DNA of 64,000 nucleotides from Hemileia vastatrix (GCA_030280995.1 JASXTE010000017.1:22830498-22894497); one strand, 5' to 3'. Counted from the first letter of the stretch, positions 1 through 12,937 are shown. The notes: generated by a model not told the origin, from the sequence alone. Numbers and translations: made by a program.

Positions 1-1692
1 TATTTCTCAAGGTTCTTGAAATATAACAAATTACTTATTTTGATACTTTATCATTCATCACTTGTTTTTGATGGAGGCAGCACCAAGACCAATAAAACTG
101 GCATCAGTGTACAAAACAAATGGCTGATTAAAGTCAGGTAAAGCATGAATTGGTGCTGACATCAAACAGTGTTTCATAGTGTCAAAATCTCTCTGTCTTT
201 CAATATTCCAGACAAAAGCAACATCCTTTCTAGTCAGTTGGGTAAGGGGTAAAGCTATGACTTGGTAATTTTTAATATACTGTCTATAGTATCCACACAT
301 TCCCAAAAAACTCTGGATCTCTCTAACCATGGTGGGAGCCTTCACCTGCTGTATGGCTGCCACTTCATTTTGGTCAACACATATCTGTAACCCCAAAACA
401 ACATGGCACAGCACTTTTAAGGAATGAAAACCAAATTTACATTTCTTCAAAGCAAGTGTCATATTTTTTTCATCCATTTTGTGGAACACTTTACACAGGT
501 GGGTGAGATGGTCCTCAAATGTTTTTGAGAATATAATGATATCATCAATATAAACCATTAGCCATCCTTCAATTATCTCCTGATGGAATGTGTTATCCAT
601 AAATTTTTGAAAAACTGAAGGGGCAATTTTAGGGCCAAACAGCATCCTAATATACTTATAAATACCCATATGAGTAGTAATCATCAGAAAATTATGGGAA
701 TTCTTCTCAACATGTACCTGGTGATATCCCTTGTTACCATCCAAACAGCTTATATATTTAGCACCTTGTAAGGTAGCATTTATAGATCTAATTCTAGGTA
801 AAGGGTAGATATCATCAACAGTATAAGTATTAAATGCTTTATAGTCATCACATAACCTGGCTTTGTCTTTCTAATAAGAAATTAGGACAGGTGTGATAAC
901 ACAATATTTAGGTGTTTCAACTACCTTTTCAATAATATTCATTTTCAAAAGGGTAGAGATATTATCCTCAATATCTTTTCTCTTTGTGGGAGAAGCAGGG
1001 TAAGGCTTCTTCTACAAACTAGGTGGTATGTCAGTTAATGGACAAGATACTGAAAGTTTCATTTCTTCCTTAACTAATCCTAGTTCATGTGACCCATGAG
1101 CAAAGGCCATAAGAAAAGATTTTATCAATTTAATGATGGAATCTTTATCCTCACCAGAAAGTTGTTCTCCAAAAGAAGCATTGTCAATTTCAGACATAAG
1201 AGCATGCATTTCCTTTGTAGACCTTCCTTTATATTGAATCACAGAATTACATTTGTTCAATTCTGGTTTTAACAATTTTTTGGGGGAGGAAATCTTAAAT
1301 TTTCTCTTCCCATTCATCCCTATTGTGAAGCATTGGTTTGAAGGATCTAATTTTATGCCATATTTGGTTAAAATTTCATTTCCTATGATAAACCAACTGC
1401 TTAAATTATCATTTTTCATGACAACAAAATCACAAATAGCTCTTACAAAACCATGGTTATATTCAAAAAACACTGTGGCTTTGTATTTACCAATGGGGGA
1501 CAAAACAGAGCCATAACCTCTCTAATTTTCAGAAATGATAGGCATCAGTTTTTATTTATAGTCTTGATCCACTGAAGCAAGTGCTTTTTCATATACTACA
1601 CTTCCTCCAGCTCCAGAATCCAGAACAACTTCAATTCTGGTTCCATTGATCAAGACTGGTGCTTTGAGAGGGGCAATAACAATTGAGCTATC
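1..1692 (-). pseudogene. G1 pol: protease, reverse transcriptase, start of RNase H (broken)
   Basis: On the minus strand the aspartic protease active site appears as LDSGAGG, with D-S-G at 1612-1620, followed by the flap-side motif FIIGNEIL. The RT follows: ARLCDDYKAFN near 840-880, then the catalytic YIDD at 541-552 followed by IIIFSKTFEDH. The start of RNase H (VLYTDAS) lies near 100, and YISRTLR is readable in the first 40 bases after a stop and frame change. Stops near 1500, around 860 and near 58 break the frame. This is a standard Ty3 order PR-RT-RH; integrase is outside the window. Confidence 0.85.
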
Positions 1693-4155
1693 CTAAATGT
1701 TTCTGATGATCTCAGCATCCTCAACTGTAGATAAATCAATATTACCAATATCAATAGTATTTAAATAATGAATATCTTCTTCCAGAATCAAGATTTCTTG
1801 TTGAGATTCATATGAAATATTGCTTGCACAATCACTTGAAGTATCATCCAGTTCTATTGTGTCATCAGCCTGCTCCTCACTTTGTTCAACAAGATTTATC
1901 CTCTTTTCACAAACATGGCCTTTCTTCCAAGTCTTGTTGCACTTGAAGTAAGTGTTTGTTTCATACTTTTTAGGTGCAACAAGAACAGAAGGTTTACCAA
2001 CCTTTTCCAGAGGTTTCTGTTGGTAAGTGGAGGATTTCTCCAAAGGGGTCCTAGGAATGAATCTTCTGGCATCATACTTGTTGTTTAGAAGGATCTCATT
2101 ACAAGTATTAACGAAGGAAGAAGGTTCTCTGGAGAACTCAGTCCTGGCCACTATCAAGTCTCTCAAAGACATTGGTAATTTATAAAGGATCCTGTCCTTC
2201 AATAACTCAAACTCCATATTTGGGTCCATTTCCCTCAAGATTTTTAAAAGTTTCATTAATAATTCAATAGTTTTATCAGTAGAAGAGCTATATCTAGTTT
2301 CCTCATACTGCCTTTGTTGAGCCATCCTAAACTTGGAGCCACCAAATTGTGCTTTAATCAATTTTTTCCAATCTTCACATGAATAGTCATTCCTATCCAG
2401 GAGAACATATTCATACCACATTAGGGCTACATTGGTAAACAAAGAGATTAACTTAGACACAATTTCCTCATCTGGGAGTTTGTAAGAATTTTTTAAGATA
2501 TCAATTCTGCTAATGAATTTCTGCCAATCAGAAAAAGAATCACCATTAAATGTTGGGTACTGGTTAAGTTTTGGACAATTCTTTTGATTTGAAGGAGCCT
2601 CCTTAGTATTAGCTTGTTTCTGAGTAAGAAGCAGCTGTAACTTCTCCAATTGTGCAGTAATCTCATTGTTTAATATTTCTGTAGAAGTTCCTGGTGCATC
2701 ATCAATTTTTGATGGAAACTCAGTGGTATCAACAGGCATTTCTGAATCTAATTTTACTTTAGATGAACTAGCAACAGGTAAACTTGGAGGATCCTGTTCC
2801 ATATGTCCCTTCAAAGAAGATTCAGGATATTTTTGATCATTAAACAATGAATTCAATTTTTCTTCAATGGTTGTTAGTCTAGTTTTCATTCTTGGAAGAC
2901 TAGATAAACTCTCATTGATTGTTGCAAAGGATAACAGTGTTTTATTTTGAAAAGATGAATAATTATCACTCAATCTTTTCAGGTTCATCTTATCTACCTC
3001 TAGCTCCAGGAAAGAGGGAGATACAGTATCTTGAAGTTTAGAAAAATCATTTTTAATATGTTTCCATAAAGAAACTTTCTTTTCATGGGTTGCTTTGTAA
3101 TAAAACAAATCATCAGAAACTCTCTGTAACTCACTCCTCAATGCTTGATAACCCTTTTCAGTTAACAAACTATTATATTTCTGAGTCAATTGCATGTTGT
3201 TCATTATATAATTTTGTTTAGCAATATTATCTCTCAAATATTCATCATTAATGTTGGCTACATCTGGAGTATTTCTCAATAGTGAAAAAGAGTAACTTTC
3301 CAGATTCTCATAAAACTCAGGATCAAGTATCTCATCAATAATAGCCATATCCAGATTTATCATTGAGGCAGCAATTAAAACCAAAGGATTAGGTACATTT
3401 GAATATTGAGCAATTTGTCTACTGTTCTCAGCCTCTACTGGTCTCACAGTCTCATCTCCTCTTCCAGAATTACCTGAAGGAACTGAATCAGTTACAAGAA
3501 ATGGTACTTGAGATTCAATAGAGGTGCTCACCATGGCTTGGGAAAGACTTGGATGTGGTTTTTCTTTCTCATTCTTCCTCCTTGATAAGGATGAGGAGGT
3601 GTTGGGTTGAGCTGATTTGTTCTTGAAGGACCTGCCTGAGGTACTTGTTGCTGTTGTTTTTGCTGTTGGGACAGATAATCCGACTGCGTGTTCAGCCAAT
3701 CCCACTGCCACTTTGAGAATTCAACCTTTTCTTGTTTCTGGGGGGCCAGTTGTGGAAGGGCTTTTTGAGGAGGAGGTTTCTTCTTCTCTTGAAGAAAAGA
3801 CTCCATGTTTCTTACCTTGTCTTTTAGATAGTCTATTCTTGATCTCAGTTTGAGGTTTTCTGTCCTCAACTCCTTGATGTGAGTGGAGAGATTTTTTACC
3901 TGCTGGTTTAAGGGCATCTTTTTTATCTTGAAGCCTTTGGGAAGCTCTTCTGGTGAGTTGATGGAAGGCTTTTGTTCCTGAGCAGTTTTCTCCACCAATA
4001 TTTCCATCTCCTGCATTTCTACATCCTGATTGGTTCAGTAATTGATTAATTTGAGCCAGTTTTGTAGTCAAAGAAGAACTTACAGAAGAAGCTTCATCAT
4101 AATCAATCAAATCTAGCTCCTCATCATGGCCAGAAGAAGCACCTTGATCAGTCAT
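1693..4155 (-). pseudogene. G1 gag, one internal stop
   Basis: Reading starts at the MTDQ methionine at 4155, matching the start used by the intact homologue at 27196. An in-frame TGA near 3721 interrupts an otherwise open frame to 1693, about 820 codons. The middle part is alpha-helical, capsid-like sequence. Near the C-terminus a zinc-knuckle-like motif (KCNKTWKKGHVC) has lost its expected first Cys, which is Tyr here. A +1-frame ORF (3528-4016) overlaps the N-terminal third and is the better conserved frame there. Gag would form the virus-like particle; this copy would need readthrough. Confidence 0.8.
3528..4016 (-). CDS. conserved +1-frame ORF inside G1 gag, coiled-coil protein
   Basis: An ATG-started frame of 162 codons lies one base downstream of the gag frame. 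It has a counterpart at 26497-27063. Shared segments include PEELPKGFKIKKMPL, a leucine-rich coiled coil (KNLSTHIKEL), SKWQWDWLNTQ and NPTPPHPYQGG. In two stretches that I aligned by hand, differences between the copies fall mostly at third positions of this frame and change amino acids in the gag frame. That suggests it is translated, either as a separate protein or through frameshifting. Its function is unknown. Confidence 0.5.
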   Translation of the reverse strand: MQEMEILVEKTAQEQKPSINSPEELPKGFKIKKMPLNQQVKNLSTHIKELRTENLKLRSRIDYLKDKVRNMESFLQEKKKPPPQKALPQLAPQKQEKVEFSKWQWDWLNTQSDYLSQQQKQQQQVPQAGPSRTNQLNPTPPHPYQGGRMRKKNHIQVFPKPW

Positions 4156-4249
4156 TGTTTTAAATCTAACCTGAAGTGAGGGAAAGAAACAATAAGATGA
4201 ATCAGTTTTATTTTCACTTTTTTTAAAAGAAAAATAATAATAAAAAGAA

Positions 4250-4565
4250 AAATTCTTCAGGAAAAAAATCAACTGAAAATAATAATTAATTATTTATTAA
4301 TTCAAAATAATCTTATAACCAGGATTTAAAAGAAATCAACTGAACAAATAAAAATAAATTTTAATTTAACAAGTTTATATATCATTATTATCAGGATTTA
4401 AATCAACTGAAAGATATTTAATTACCAGGAGTCAATGTCAACTGAAATAATCTAATATAGTTTATTTTTCATTAATTTTTAAAATTTTTTTGTCAGGAAA
4501 ATTTGTCAAGTGGAACAAAAAAAAATCTTTTAATTTATCAGGACAAAGTCAACTGAAAATTACAA
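4250..4565. repeat. degenerate CAGGA...CAACTG repeats in G1 leader
   Basis: Six copies of a motif, CAGGA followed 4-9 bases later by TCAACTG (plus-strand sense), recur about every 40-70 bp between gag and the LTR. The younger G1 copy has about ten (27304-27800). AT-rich spacers separate them. No gene is present between 4159 and 4992. Confidence 0.7.
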
Positions 4566-4797
4566 TTAATTTTAAAAAAAAATTATTACTTCTAGGACTA
4601 AGAACACAATTGCTCTATCTTTTTCAACTAGGATAATAAATATAAAAAAAAAGTTCAATTTACCAGACACCTCCCCCTGTAAAATGAGCAAATTAATGAC
4701 ACTTACAGAGTGCTGAGTAAAAGGAAATACGTAGAGTATGAAGAGTGAAAAGTGACCCACGAATAGTAATCAATAATTACCACAAAATATATAACTA

Positions 4798-4853
4798 TTG
4801 GTTAGTATATAAGCCTAAGTTTTGGAGCGCGGTTCAATTCCCATTTTCAGCAA
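4798..4853 (+). other. tRNA-like sequence in the G1 leader (not a tRNA gene)
   Basis: The plus strand reads TTGGTTAGTATA, then GGTTCAATTCC 33 bases later, resembling a D-arm and a T-loop/B box at natural tRNA spacing, followed by CAGCA. No matching 5' acceptor strand and no good anticodon stem are visible. It is antisense to the element RNA and is also present at 28057-28115. Confidence 0.45.
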
Positions 4854-4975
4854 AAAAATAATTCACGTGATATATGGTGTTTGTCATTTTTGTTGTCCAC
4901 TCGTCCTTACAGGTACCCCAATGGCAATGGTCCCATGGTCTCTGGTCCTCAAGATACCAATGCGCGGTTGACGAT

Positions 4976-4990
4976 TTGGAAAGGCTTCCA
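4976..4990 (-). other. primer-binding site of G1 copy 1
   Basis: Two bases inside the LTR, the minus strand reads TGGAAGCCTTTCC, the usual TGG start that pairs with a tRNA CCA end. The younger copy has TGGGAACCTTTCC at the same place. I cannot name the tRNA. Confidence 0.6.
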
Positions 4991-4992
4991 AC

Positions 4993-5763
4993 TGTAAAGG
5001 GGTCTTTCAAGTCTAGAAGGTTTTATAGGGAGGTTCAATGGCTGTAACAACGGTTTTTAAGGGATTCATACTCAGGTACATATTTTCCTATCTTAATAAT
5101 TATTTACTCAATAATAAGATGTAAAGAGTTGGATTAGAATTATGTTTAATGTAAATACTAAGGCAATAATAAATAATAATAAAAGGACTGTAAATAGCTG
5201 TAATAAAATAAGTAAGTAATGAATACTAAAAAACAACCAAAAGAGAGGCCTTATATAGGCAAAGGAGGGACAAACCACAGAAATCAAATTCTAAAAACAG
5301 TAGTATGAGAGAGAGAGAAAAAGAATATTCCAGAAGAAGTATTTTCAAATAACAAAGTTGTTCTAAAAATAAGGCATAAAAAAGATGTATTTTAAAGATG
5401 TATTTACAGAGTATGTCAGAAATACATAAATTTATTTAATATTTAATGTAGAAGTCAATTCTAAATAAGAAATTTTAATTTTTTGTATTTATTTATTTTT
5501 ATTTGAATATTAAAACTTTATTTTAATTTAAAATCTTTCTTTTAATATAAAATTTTATTTCTTCTAACCTGTCAATGAGCACGGTGTTAGAGAAAAAATA
5601 TAAGGGACATTTTATATTTAATTTTTCCATTCTGTAATTAGTTAATTTATCACAGGTAATTTTAATGTAACTAATTTAATTAAATAATTAAAATAATAAG
5701 GCGTGGCTTCATCCAGTAAATAATTAATTATTTTACTGAGTAAGTCTAGTAGCCTGGCTGAAA
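4993..5763 (-). repeat. 5' LTR of G1 copy 1
   Basis: About 771 bp, homologous over its length to the 819-bp LTRs at 23334 and 28253. The plus-strand left end is TGTAAAGG, and the right end GGCTGAAA matches GGCTGACA in the young copy. The clear divergence from the young LTRs implies an older insertion. Confidence 0.8.
5249..5259 (-). promoter_or_regulatory. TATA box of G1 LTR
   Basis: The minus strand reads CCTATATAAGG, at the same place as CCTATAAAAGG in the young LTRs (28534-28544). This is the probable Pol II promoter of the element. Confidence 0.55.
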
Positions 5764-6183
5764 ACGTCCATATGACCTAAAATAAGCAGAAAAATAAAGG
5801 TTATAGGCTATTAAGAGGTTAAACCCCACTTATAGACCTAAATATACATAATATAGCTACATATTTCACTGAATATGAGGTTTATGTATACATATAAGCT
5901 TATGTAGGTCTATAATTACTTAATATCACTTAAGATAAGTATATAATGACTCCATTAGCACCTTAATAAGTATTATTAGGCTATGTATAAGCTATTTAAA
6001 CTACTATAAGTCACATAATAATGTAATAATTATATATAAATGTATTATAACCATATATATAAGTATTTTAACCATATATATAAGTATTTTAACCTTATTT
6101 TTAAGTTATAATCTTAATTTAGTTAAGGTTATCTTATTTTAAACATAAGAATTACTCAGTCCTGGGGATACATAGGCTGAAAC
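5764..6183. repeat. probable LTR fragment related to the solo LTR at 11014-12515
   Basis: The AT-rich stretch ends in GGGGATACATAGGCTGAAA, close to the end of the solo LTR (GGGGATATACAGGCTGACA). It appears cut on the left by the G1 element. No coding capacity is seen. Confidence 0.45.
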
Positions 6184-6809
6184 TCTACTTGACTTACAAT
6201 TCTGGGAAGACACTCTACCCAGTACAAAAGAATGCATGAGGACAACACTCTACTTAGCTTACAATGTGGGGAAGAAATTCTACCCAACTTAGGATCTGGG
6301 GATGACACTCTACCCATCAATGAAATAATAAAATGCAATTTGAAGGCTCTAAGGTAGATGAGAGTTAGGAACAAACAAAGACAGATATATATTTCATGTT
6401 AGTAAATCATAAAGAGTGTAACATGAAATAATACTAAGAATCAGTATATAACATTACTTGATTGATGTTAGAAGTAAAAAAAGATAGCAAAAATAATGAG
6501 TGTCACCATCTATGTATACTCTCAATTATCATTAGTATAGGCTTAATCATTAATGTAGGTTTCAATAAATGTAATGTAATTATGTTCAAAGAGATATATA
6601 TTTGTATGTGTATTAATTTTATGTTTAATTGACATTATATTGACTAACAAGTGACATTTGAGTAGAAATATATATCTGTACTTGAATCAGTGTTTTTTAA
6701 GATTAAAATTACACAAGTTATCTTAAGAGACTACTAAGAGTAAGGCTGAAAATCTTCCACACCCCCTGGCTCAAAGGATCACTTGCTCAATAATTAGTTA
6801 AGGTGAATT
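6184..6809. other. non-coding interval with short repeats
   Basis: Between 6176 and 6330 a phrase like GGGAAGACACTCTACCCA recurs three to four times in degenerate form. The rest to about 6740 is AT-rich with no recognisable feature. Confidence 0.4.
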
Positions 6810-7537
6810 AGATCTTCATCCACAAGTTCCATAATAGTTTTCTCAGTGTCCTCATCATCTTTTACTTTGAAGAAGCAATTCTTCTTAAGTAAAGGATGAA
6901 GTTGCCAACAGCTCTTAGGGGAGTGTGGGGCCTTTGGGCTATATTTACCATTTTGACAATATTTGGAAGTGTGATGTTTCCTGTTGATGACGTTTTCTTT
7001 TTAAAAAGATTGTGCAGCAGAGTTTTCAGAGCCATGCCTGTGTTTATATTGGATAACTCAGTAAATCACCTGTTGAATCTTCAGGGGCTCATTGTGTGTG
7101 TTGGAATTTTCAGAAAGAGAATCAACAAGTGATGAGAATTTTCTGGGAAGCTTATAGAGGAAGTAAGTGGAAAGCGTGTCTTTTTCAAGATTTATTCCAA
7201 CTTTTTTTAAATTACCTTCACTTTTCTTCATGTTCTAAATGAAATCCACAACATCATCATTGTATGAAATGTATAAGAAGCTCTTAAATTTGCGCATTTT
7301 ATTCTCTCTCTGGGTTGAGGTGTAATTCTTTGTAATAGCATTCCAGATAAGATTGGGTCTCTTTCTGTTTTTAGTAGTGAGGAAGACTTCTAGGTGGTAT
7401 GTATCAAGTTTATTGACGAGAATTCCAAATGCTTTGTTGTGATGAAATTTATAAGAGTCAGAAACACCTGGGGATGGAGCAGGTTCTGTGCCCTCAATTA
7501 TAAAAAATAAACTATGTTGGTGAAATAATACCTCCAT
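6810..7537 (-). pseudogene. Ty1/Copia gag, decayed
   Basis: The minus strand starting at 7537 shows a Copia gag core: IWNAITKNYTSTQRENKMRK, then FLYISYNDDVVDFI, a stop, and in frame GINLEKDTLSTYFLYKLP. Further down KCW-type text (HSPKSCWQLHPLLKK) resembles the region after Copia gag zinc knuckles in fungi. At least three stops break it, and no pol domain follows. It belongs with the Copia-like LTR at 7764. The identification rests on the family pattern of the UBN2-type gag domain; the zinc knuckle itself is not preserved. Confidence 0.7.
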
Positions 7538-7763
7538 TCATAGGGACCAAATAGAGTAATTAGTTTTGTCCAGAAAAGGGAAAGTGGCCACAATTGAGTC
7601 ATTTTGCAAACTCATTGCAAGTACTGGCAGTTCAGACTTTCAATCTGCTAGGCTTATTATTTAATAAATGAATAAAAATAATAAAAATAATAAAATGCAT
7701 AAGTAGGCCTGGAGGATTTTACCAAAATTAAATAGAGAACAGTGGGGAGACCACTCAACAGGT

Positions 7764-8318
7764 TGTAGAATAAAATCTCTATAATACTAAGCTATAGACA
7801 CAATCGGAGATAGGTTGGTTCTCCTTTCCAAAAAACTTATTTAAAAAATAAGCACCTGCCAATCTATCTTTTAAAAGAAAGTGAAAGCAAGTATTTTAAG
7901 TGTGGTTATATATATATTTAAGGAGAAGAAAGTAGAATTAATCTGTAGACATATTTAAAGAAAAGGGTAATATGTTTTAGTATAAGTGATCTATCTATTG
8001 GATAGATCTATTCTCAGTAAGCGCTAGTACTCTCAGTCACTCCCACTTGAAGCACTCTATCTAATACTATCCTTACTGTAGCAATAAAATAACTCTACAG
8101 CCGCACTTCTGGTATGAACACCCATTATGTAAAAAAAATATACCTATGTTTTCTTATCTTTGTATTAATAATAAATCTACTTCACTTTCTTCAGCCCTCT
8201 CTTTTAAAATTGAGTTCTATTTTATATACCTTGTATGATCAGCACCCTTCCCCTATGCTCTTTTTTCCATACTGGATTTCATAAAAAGATTTAGCACTAA
8301 TACAAGAATATCAAACAG
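7764..8318 (-). repeat. Copia-like LTR, truncated
   Basis: It begins TGTAGAATAAAATC and from CTATAATACTAAGCTATAG onward matches the sequence at 13519 and beyond. It is cut at 8319 by the start of a G2 LTR. 7538-7763 holds only non-coding leader. Confidence 0.6.
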
Positions 8319-11300
8319 TGTAGAAAGACTCTTATAGTTTCTTTGCTGCAAGCAGAATACAAGGGAGTTGGATAAACCAAAGAAAACCCTGTCCCTTTAA
8401 GTTAATAATTAGTTCACAACTAACTAAGATAAAAGCTCTACCTGATATAAAACAACCAAAAATCTATTTTTTATTAATGGTGTTGAGATGTAGAATCAGT
8501 GTTCTTTATAATTAAGGAAAGAAATACAACAGTGGAGCTGTATTAAGAAATGTTATTTTAATGATCAAATGGTATTTTTTATGAAGCTTTTATTTTTTAT
8601 CAGAAAAAGTTATAAAAATTAATACACTTATGTAGAGACCCTTACAATGGTACCCTATAAGTTATATATTATGAGTCGTTGAATAAAATTTATAAAATGT
8701 TATGCAAAAGTGTTATATTTATAAGGGTATTATAATTTATATTTTGTAATGTAAAATAATAATGATTGTTGTTTTATGATGTTAAGATGTATGTATGATG
8801 TCTCCTCCTGTTCTAATTTAGATTCTACAGGATTTATATGCATAGTATCTCACGTGCTTCCTTTTCCTAGCTGGAGCATCTTGGAGCTTGTCCTGAGCTT
8901 GTCTGGACTTCCGGACTTAAATAGAACTTTAAATCACAAATAAAAATCCAAAAAATTACAGATAATAGAGCTACTTCTCCTTTATAATCCCATCCAGATT
9001 TTTTAGTCTTCACAGCACTATTCATTTATTAAAAAACATCAATTTTAAGTAAAGTATGAAAAATCAAAATAATCAGAAATACTTTATAAAATTACTAAAA
9101 ATAGAAGAAAAATAGTAAAAATTCCCTGAAAATTTCCAAAGGTTCTTGAGACTCATGAATTCAATCTCCATGCACTTTTAGACCTGTAAATTAATTTCCT
9201 TACCATTAATTAATTTTTTAAATTTGACTCCTAAAATTAACCCCTTTTAACCCTTTTAAATACTCATTCCTTTAAATATAAACCATTATAAAATTAGATT
9301 GGCTTTTCCAATCTCAATAATCAGCTCTATAAATCCTCTTTTTTAATAAACCTAGATTGATACTAATCTTTAAACTTCCACATCCTCCGTCCAATGAAGA
9401 ATGTCCCCATTCTTGTAAATTTGCATAATTCATTTGATCATCTTTTCATCTTTTAATACAAAGATTTTATATTGATTTTTAAAGATTTTAAAGAGATTAT
9501 TTATTTTGATTTTCTTCTCTTCTTTTCAAATTTAATACTTTAATTCTTTTTGTGCTGATAGATTTTATTTTCTGGTTGATTTAATTTTTTTAATCTTCTT
9601 TTAATCATCACATTTGAAATAGACTTTTAATAAGCTGTATTTGTCTTTTTATAATTCCACTGCTGAGATCAAGGCTCAAATTCCCTCATACTCTCCTCTA
9701 CCAGTCTCTACCTTTTTCAAATCATGAGAGAGCAGTCCTCCCTAATGAGCCAATTACTTTTTATTCCATTCCTATTGGGTTTCCCCCTGAGCCAAATACT
9801 ATGATTCCATTCTTTCTGTAAGGTCCTCCAAGCTTCATCTAAATAGTCTACAAAAGAGACCTACTAAATTCAAATCCTATTCATCTTCTATGATTCAGCA
9901 TCACAACATTCATGTAAATTTCCAACACTTAAAAATCACTCCTTAATTTTTTTCAGAGTTCATAATTTTACCAGACATTCTTGGAAACTTTATTTTCAGC
10001 TTTTTAACAATCTCTATCAATAAACTTCAAAATTTCCATCTTTCATTAATCATAAAATAAAACTATTTAAGACATCTTCATTCCCTAAGTTTAGTTTTAC
10101 TGTTTCCATTAATAACTGAGTTGTTCAAATGAGTGAGTACCAGTTTGAGTACTGATGAACCAGTGATAAATTATTAATTACTGAATTGAATATCCAACTA
10201 GATTGAAATTTCCACCTAAAATCTTTAAAAACCAAATTTTTAATTGATTTCAAGTTTATAGTCTTGGTGAACTCCCCTTCTACAAAACACACATAAATTT
10301 TCAATAATAAAGATTTATTTGCCAGTCTTAGGTCTTGGTGGACAAATGAGAAAGTAATTTGTCATTTCAACATCATGTAGGACCCAATCCATATAGTTTT
10401 TTCCAGTTTTAGGTCATGGTGGACCCAAACCCTTCCATTTATAAAAGATTATTCCCAAAAATAAAATATTAAAATCATCTTAAAAAAATTCATTGAACCT
10501 CAGTTCTAATTATTGATGGACTAACAGATCCCATGGAGTTTGAAAATCCTCACAATTTCTCATTTTAAAGTCTTGAAAGACTAACAGATCCAAAAGCGCA
10601 AATCAAAAGTCTTGAAAAATTCTTGAAAACTAGCCAGTTTAAAGTCTTTAAGGACTAAAAGCATGTCTTGATGGATAATCAAATATTTGTTGAGCCTTGG
10701 TAAATTACATCTTTGTTTCAAAATATAAGAAAAGAAAATGGAATAATTAAAATAAAAAAATAAATAGGAAAAAGGAAATTTAATTATATATATATTAAAA
10801 AAGTATTAATATTAATTTATAGTTGTTATTATCATTATGCCTATTATTATTTTAAATTTAAAGACAAAAAAAAATTGAAAAGTTAAAGAAAAATTGAAAT
10901 AGAAAATATATAATTATAGAGTTGAAAATAAAATTCAAATAAATTTTTTTTTTAAAAGATGTCCCCCAGCCATTTGATCAGCTCTACCCCTAACATCATA
11001 CCCACACCAAAGTTGTCAGGCTGAGGTCAAGTACAAAGACGTGAACTAGCTTGAATGGTCAGTTGTCTAGAAGATTTTAATGGTCCTATATGAATACTGT
11101 CGTATGAATCCAATAAATAGTAAAATATAATCAAAAATAAAGGTCTCAGTAATAAAATTCTCACTATCTTTATATGTGGCTTACAATCTTTGTACTTGGT
11201 AGAAAAATAGATTTTAATAATTCAGATACTATTCAAAATTCTTATAAAAGTACTTATTGATATTTATTGTAATTTATTTGGTTATATTGGTTAAATTGTA

Positions 11301-12937
11301 ATAATAAAGAATGAAGAAATACAACCAAAAAACCTCCTCCTTTTATACACAATGAGTTTCCCAATGATTCCCTTGATGTACCACCCAATACACAGTTAAT
11401 GACGCCTCTAAAAAGCTAATAGACATTCCCATCAACATATACCAATGATCCATGACATAATTAGAAGAGTAACCACCGCCAAAATCCTGTATTAATAAGG
11501 AAAATCCATCAAAATTAAGAAATAAGGTAAAAAGAGAATATATGCGTAATAAACAATAATATAAGAGTTTAAAGGGAAATTTTTAAGGTTAATAATAGCT
11601 TTATAATAAGGGAGATTCACTGTATAAATAATGGGGCTAATCCTGACATTATACTATGTGAAATCCCCATTCAAAAATACCCAATATTGACTGAGAAACC
11701 ACCCACAAACTCAAAAAAGAGCTTGAGATGTGGGGTAACTACATGCAGTCCTTTGCAGGTTCTTGAACGGGTAAATCTTTGAATAAATTTAGGCAAATTT
11801 AAGCGTGGTGATGAAATAAGATGCCAAGAGTAAGGTTATTAATGAAATTAGTGCATATAAACAAGGTCAATGCATTATTAATTAAGCTAGGACACTAAAT
11901 AAGCGCCTGTCGCCTATTTTAGTGTGTTTCCCCACAGTGGGTGTAGAATGTGGGGTAATTATAGTGTGAAAAAGCTAACTTTGCTTAAAATGAAGCTATT
12001 CATACGGGAAAAAAGCAGGCAGTATGTGGCCAGTACACAGAAGCCATTTCTGGCATACAAAACACCAAGTTTGAGAAGTGTTATTTTTATGCATTTAAAT
12101 AGCCAAATCATTAGTCCTAAATGAGAAAAATTGATCTGTCAAAGCGCATTTTTTATATTCTCAAATTTATGGCGCATATAGACAACTTTAAAGTGAAATA
12201 AAAAGCAGTTCTTGTTTTTTGCATAAAACAGTGAAAATAACAGCTTTAAGTGTACTTAAAAATTATTTAGCCTTATACTTAAGGTTCTTAAGATTACCCT
12301 AACATATTCCAACTTAATATTAAGTACATAAGACTTATAAAATGTGGATATATGCGTGTATATAAGGTGTTATAATGGCATATTTCGTATATTATCATAA
12401 TTTTACTTATGTATACTGTTTGTGTAGTCTTAATTATTATTCCCATGTATAGTTCATGTGTTTAAAATAGCTTATAAATACTTTTTACTCTGTACTGGGG
12501 ATATACAGGCTGACAAAAGTGCACCTTGATGTGGGATACACAAGAAAAAATTGAAAATAAACATAAATGGTTTTGAAAGTTTTTTGAAAAAAAACATGAT
12601 TATAAAATAGAAATGATCCCTGGGTGGGTTCACTCCAATTTGTAAAATTTATTAGAGACTACCAATGAGAATTATCCATAAAAAATCAATTTTTAAAAAA
12701 TTTAAAATGAAAATAAAATAAAATTCAAACATAAAAAAAATCTCTTTAAAAAAAACAAAACATAAAAAAAATATTTAATCCCGCTTCGAATGAGTGTAAT
12801 CAATTGACATTGTTTTGATCCACTTTATAGTCTTAGAGGACTACTTATATAGCAAAAAAAAGCCAGGATTCAACTAGAAACAGGGAAACTATGGTGAAAA
12901 AAATTGTGGGGTAATTTTTTATAAAGCAGCCATCCCA
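8319..12937 (-). repeat. G2 LTR (copy B1), interrupted by a solo LTR
   Basis: It starts TGTAGAAAGACTC and ends near CAGCCATCCCA, matching LTRs at 15945-18923 and 33916-37129/51064-51196. Without the solo LTR (11014-12515 plus one 5-bp duplication) it is about 3.1 kb, very long for a Ty3 LTR. It contains diverged AGTTTA-hairpin motifs around 10320-10690. It is the most diverged of the three G2 LTRs. Confidence 0.75.
11014..12515. mobile_element. solo LTR, 1502 bp, TSD AAAGT
   Basis: It begins TGTCAGGCTG and ends CAGGCTGACA, with the exact 5-bp duplication AAAGT at 11009-11013 and 12516-12520. The G2 LTR sequence is continuous across the insertion. No internal region is present, so it is a solo LTR left by recombination. 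Its one open frame (11924-12124) has no recognisable domain. Confidence 0.85.

Larger units (their letters stand above)
1..5763 (-). mobile_element. Ty3/gypsy retrotransposon, family G1 copy 1, left end outside window
   Basis: Minus-strand element read from the LTR at 4993-5763 through a primer-binding site, a repeat-rich leader, gag, protease and RT into RNase H at the window edge. The leader, gag and LTR match the complete element at 23334-29071, which defines the family here called G1. The 3' LTR and integrase lie beyond position 1, so no target duplication can be checked. Several stops make this copy unable to encode its own proteins. Confidence 0.9.

Noticed and set aside
6896..7132. plus-strand hydrophobic ORF
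   Set aside because: It lies opposite a decayed Copia gag whose motifs read on the minus strand.
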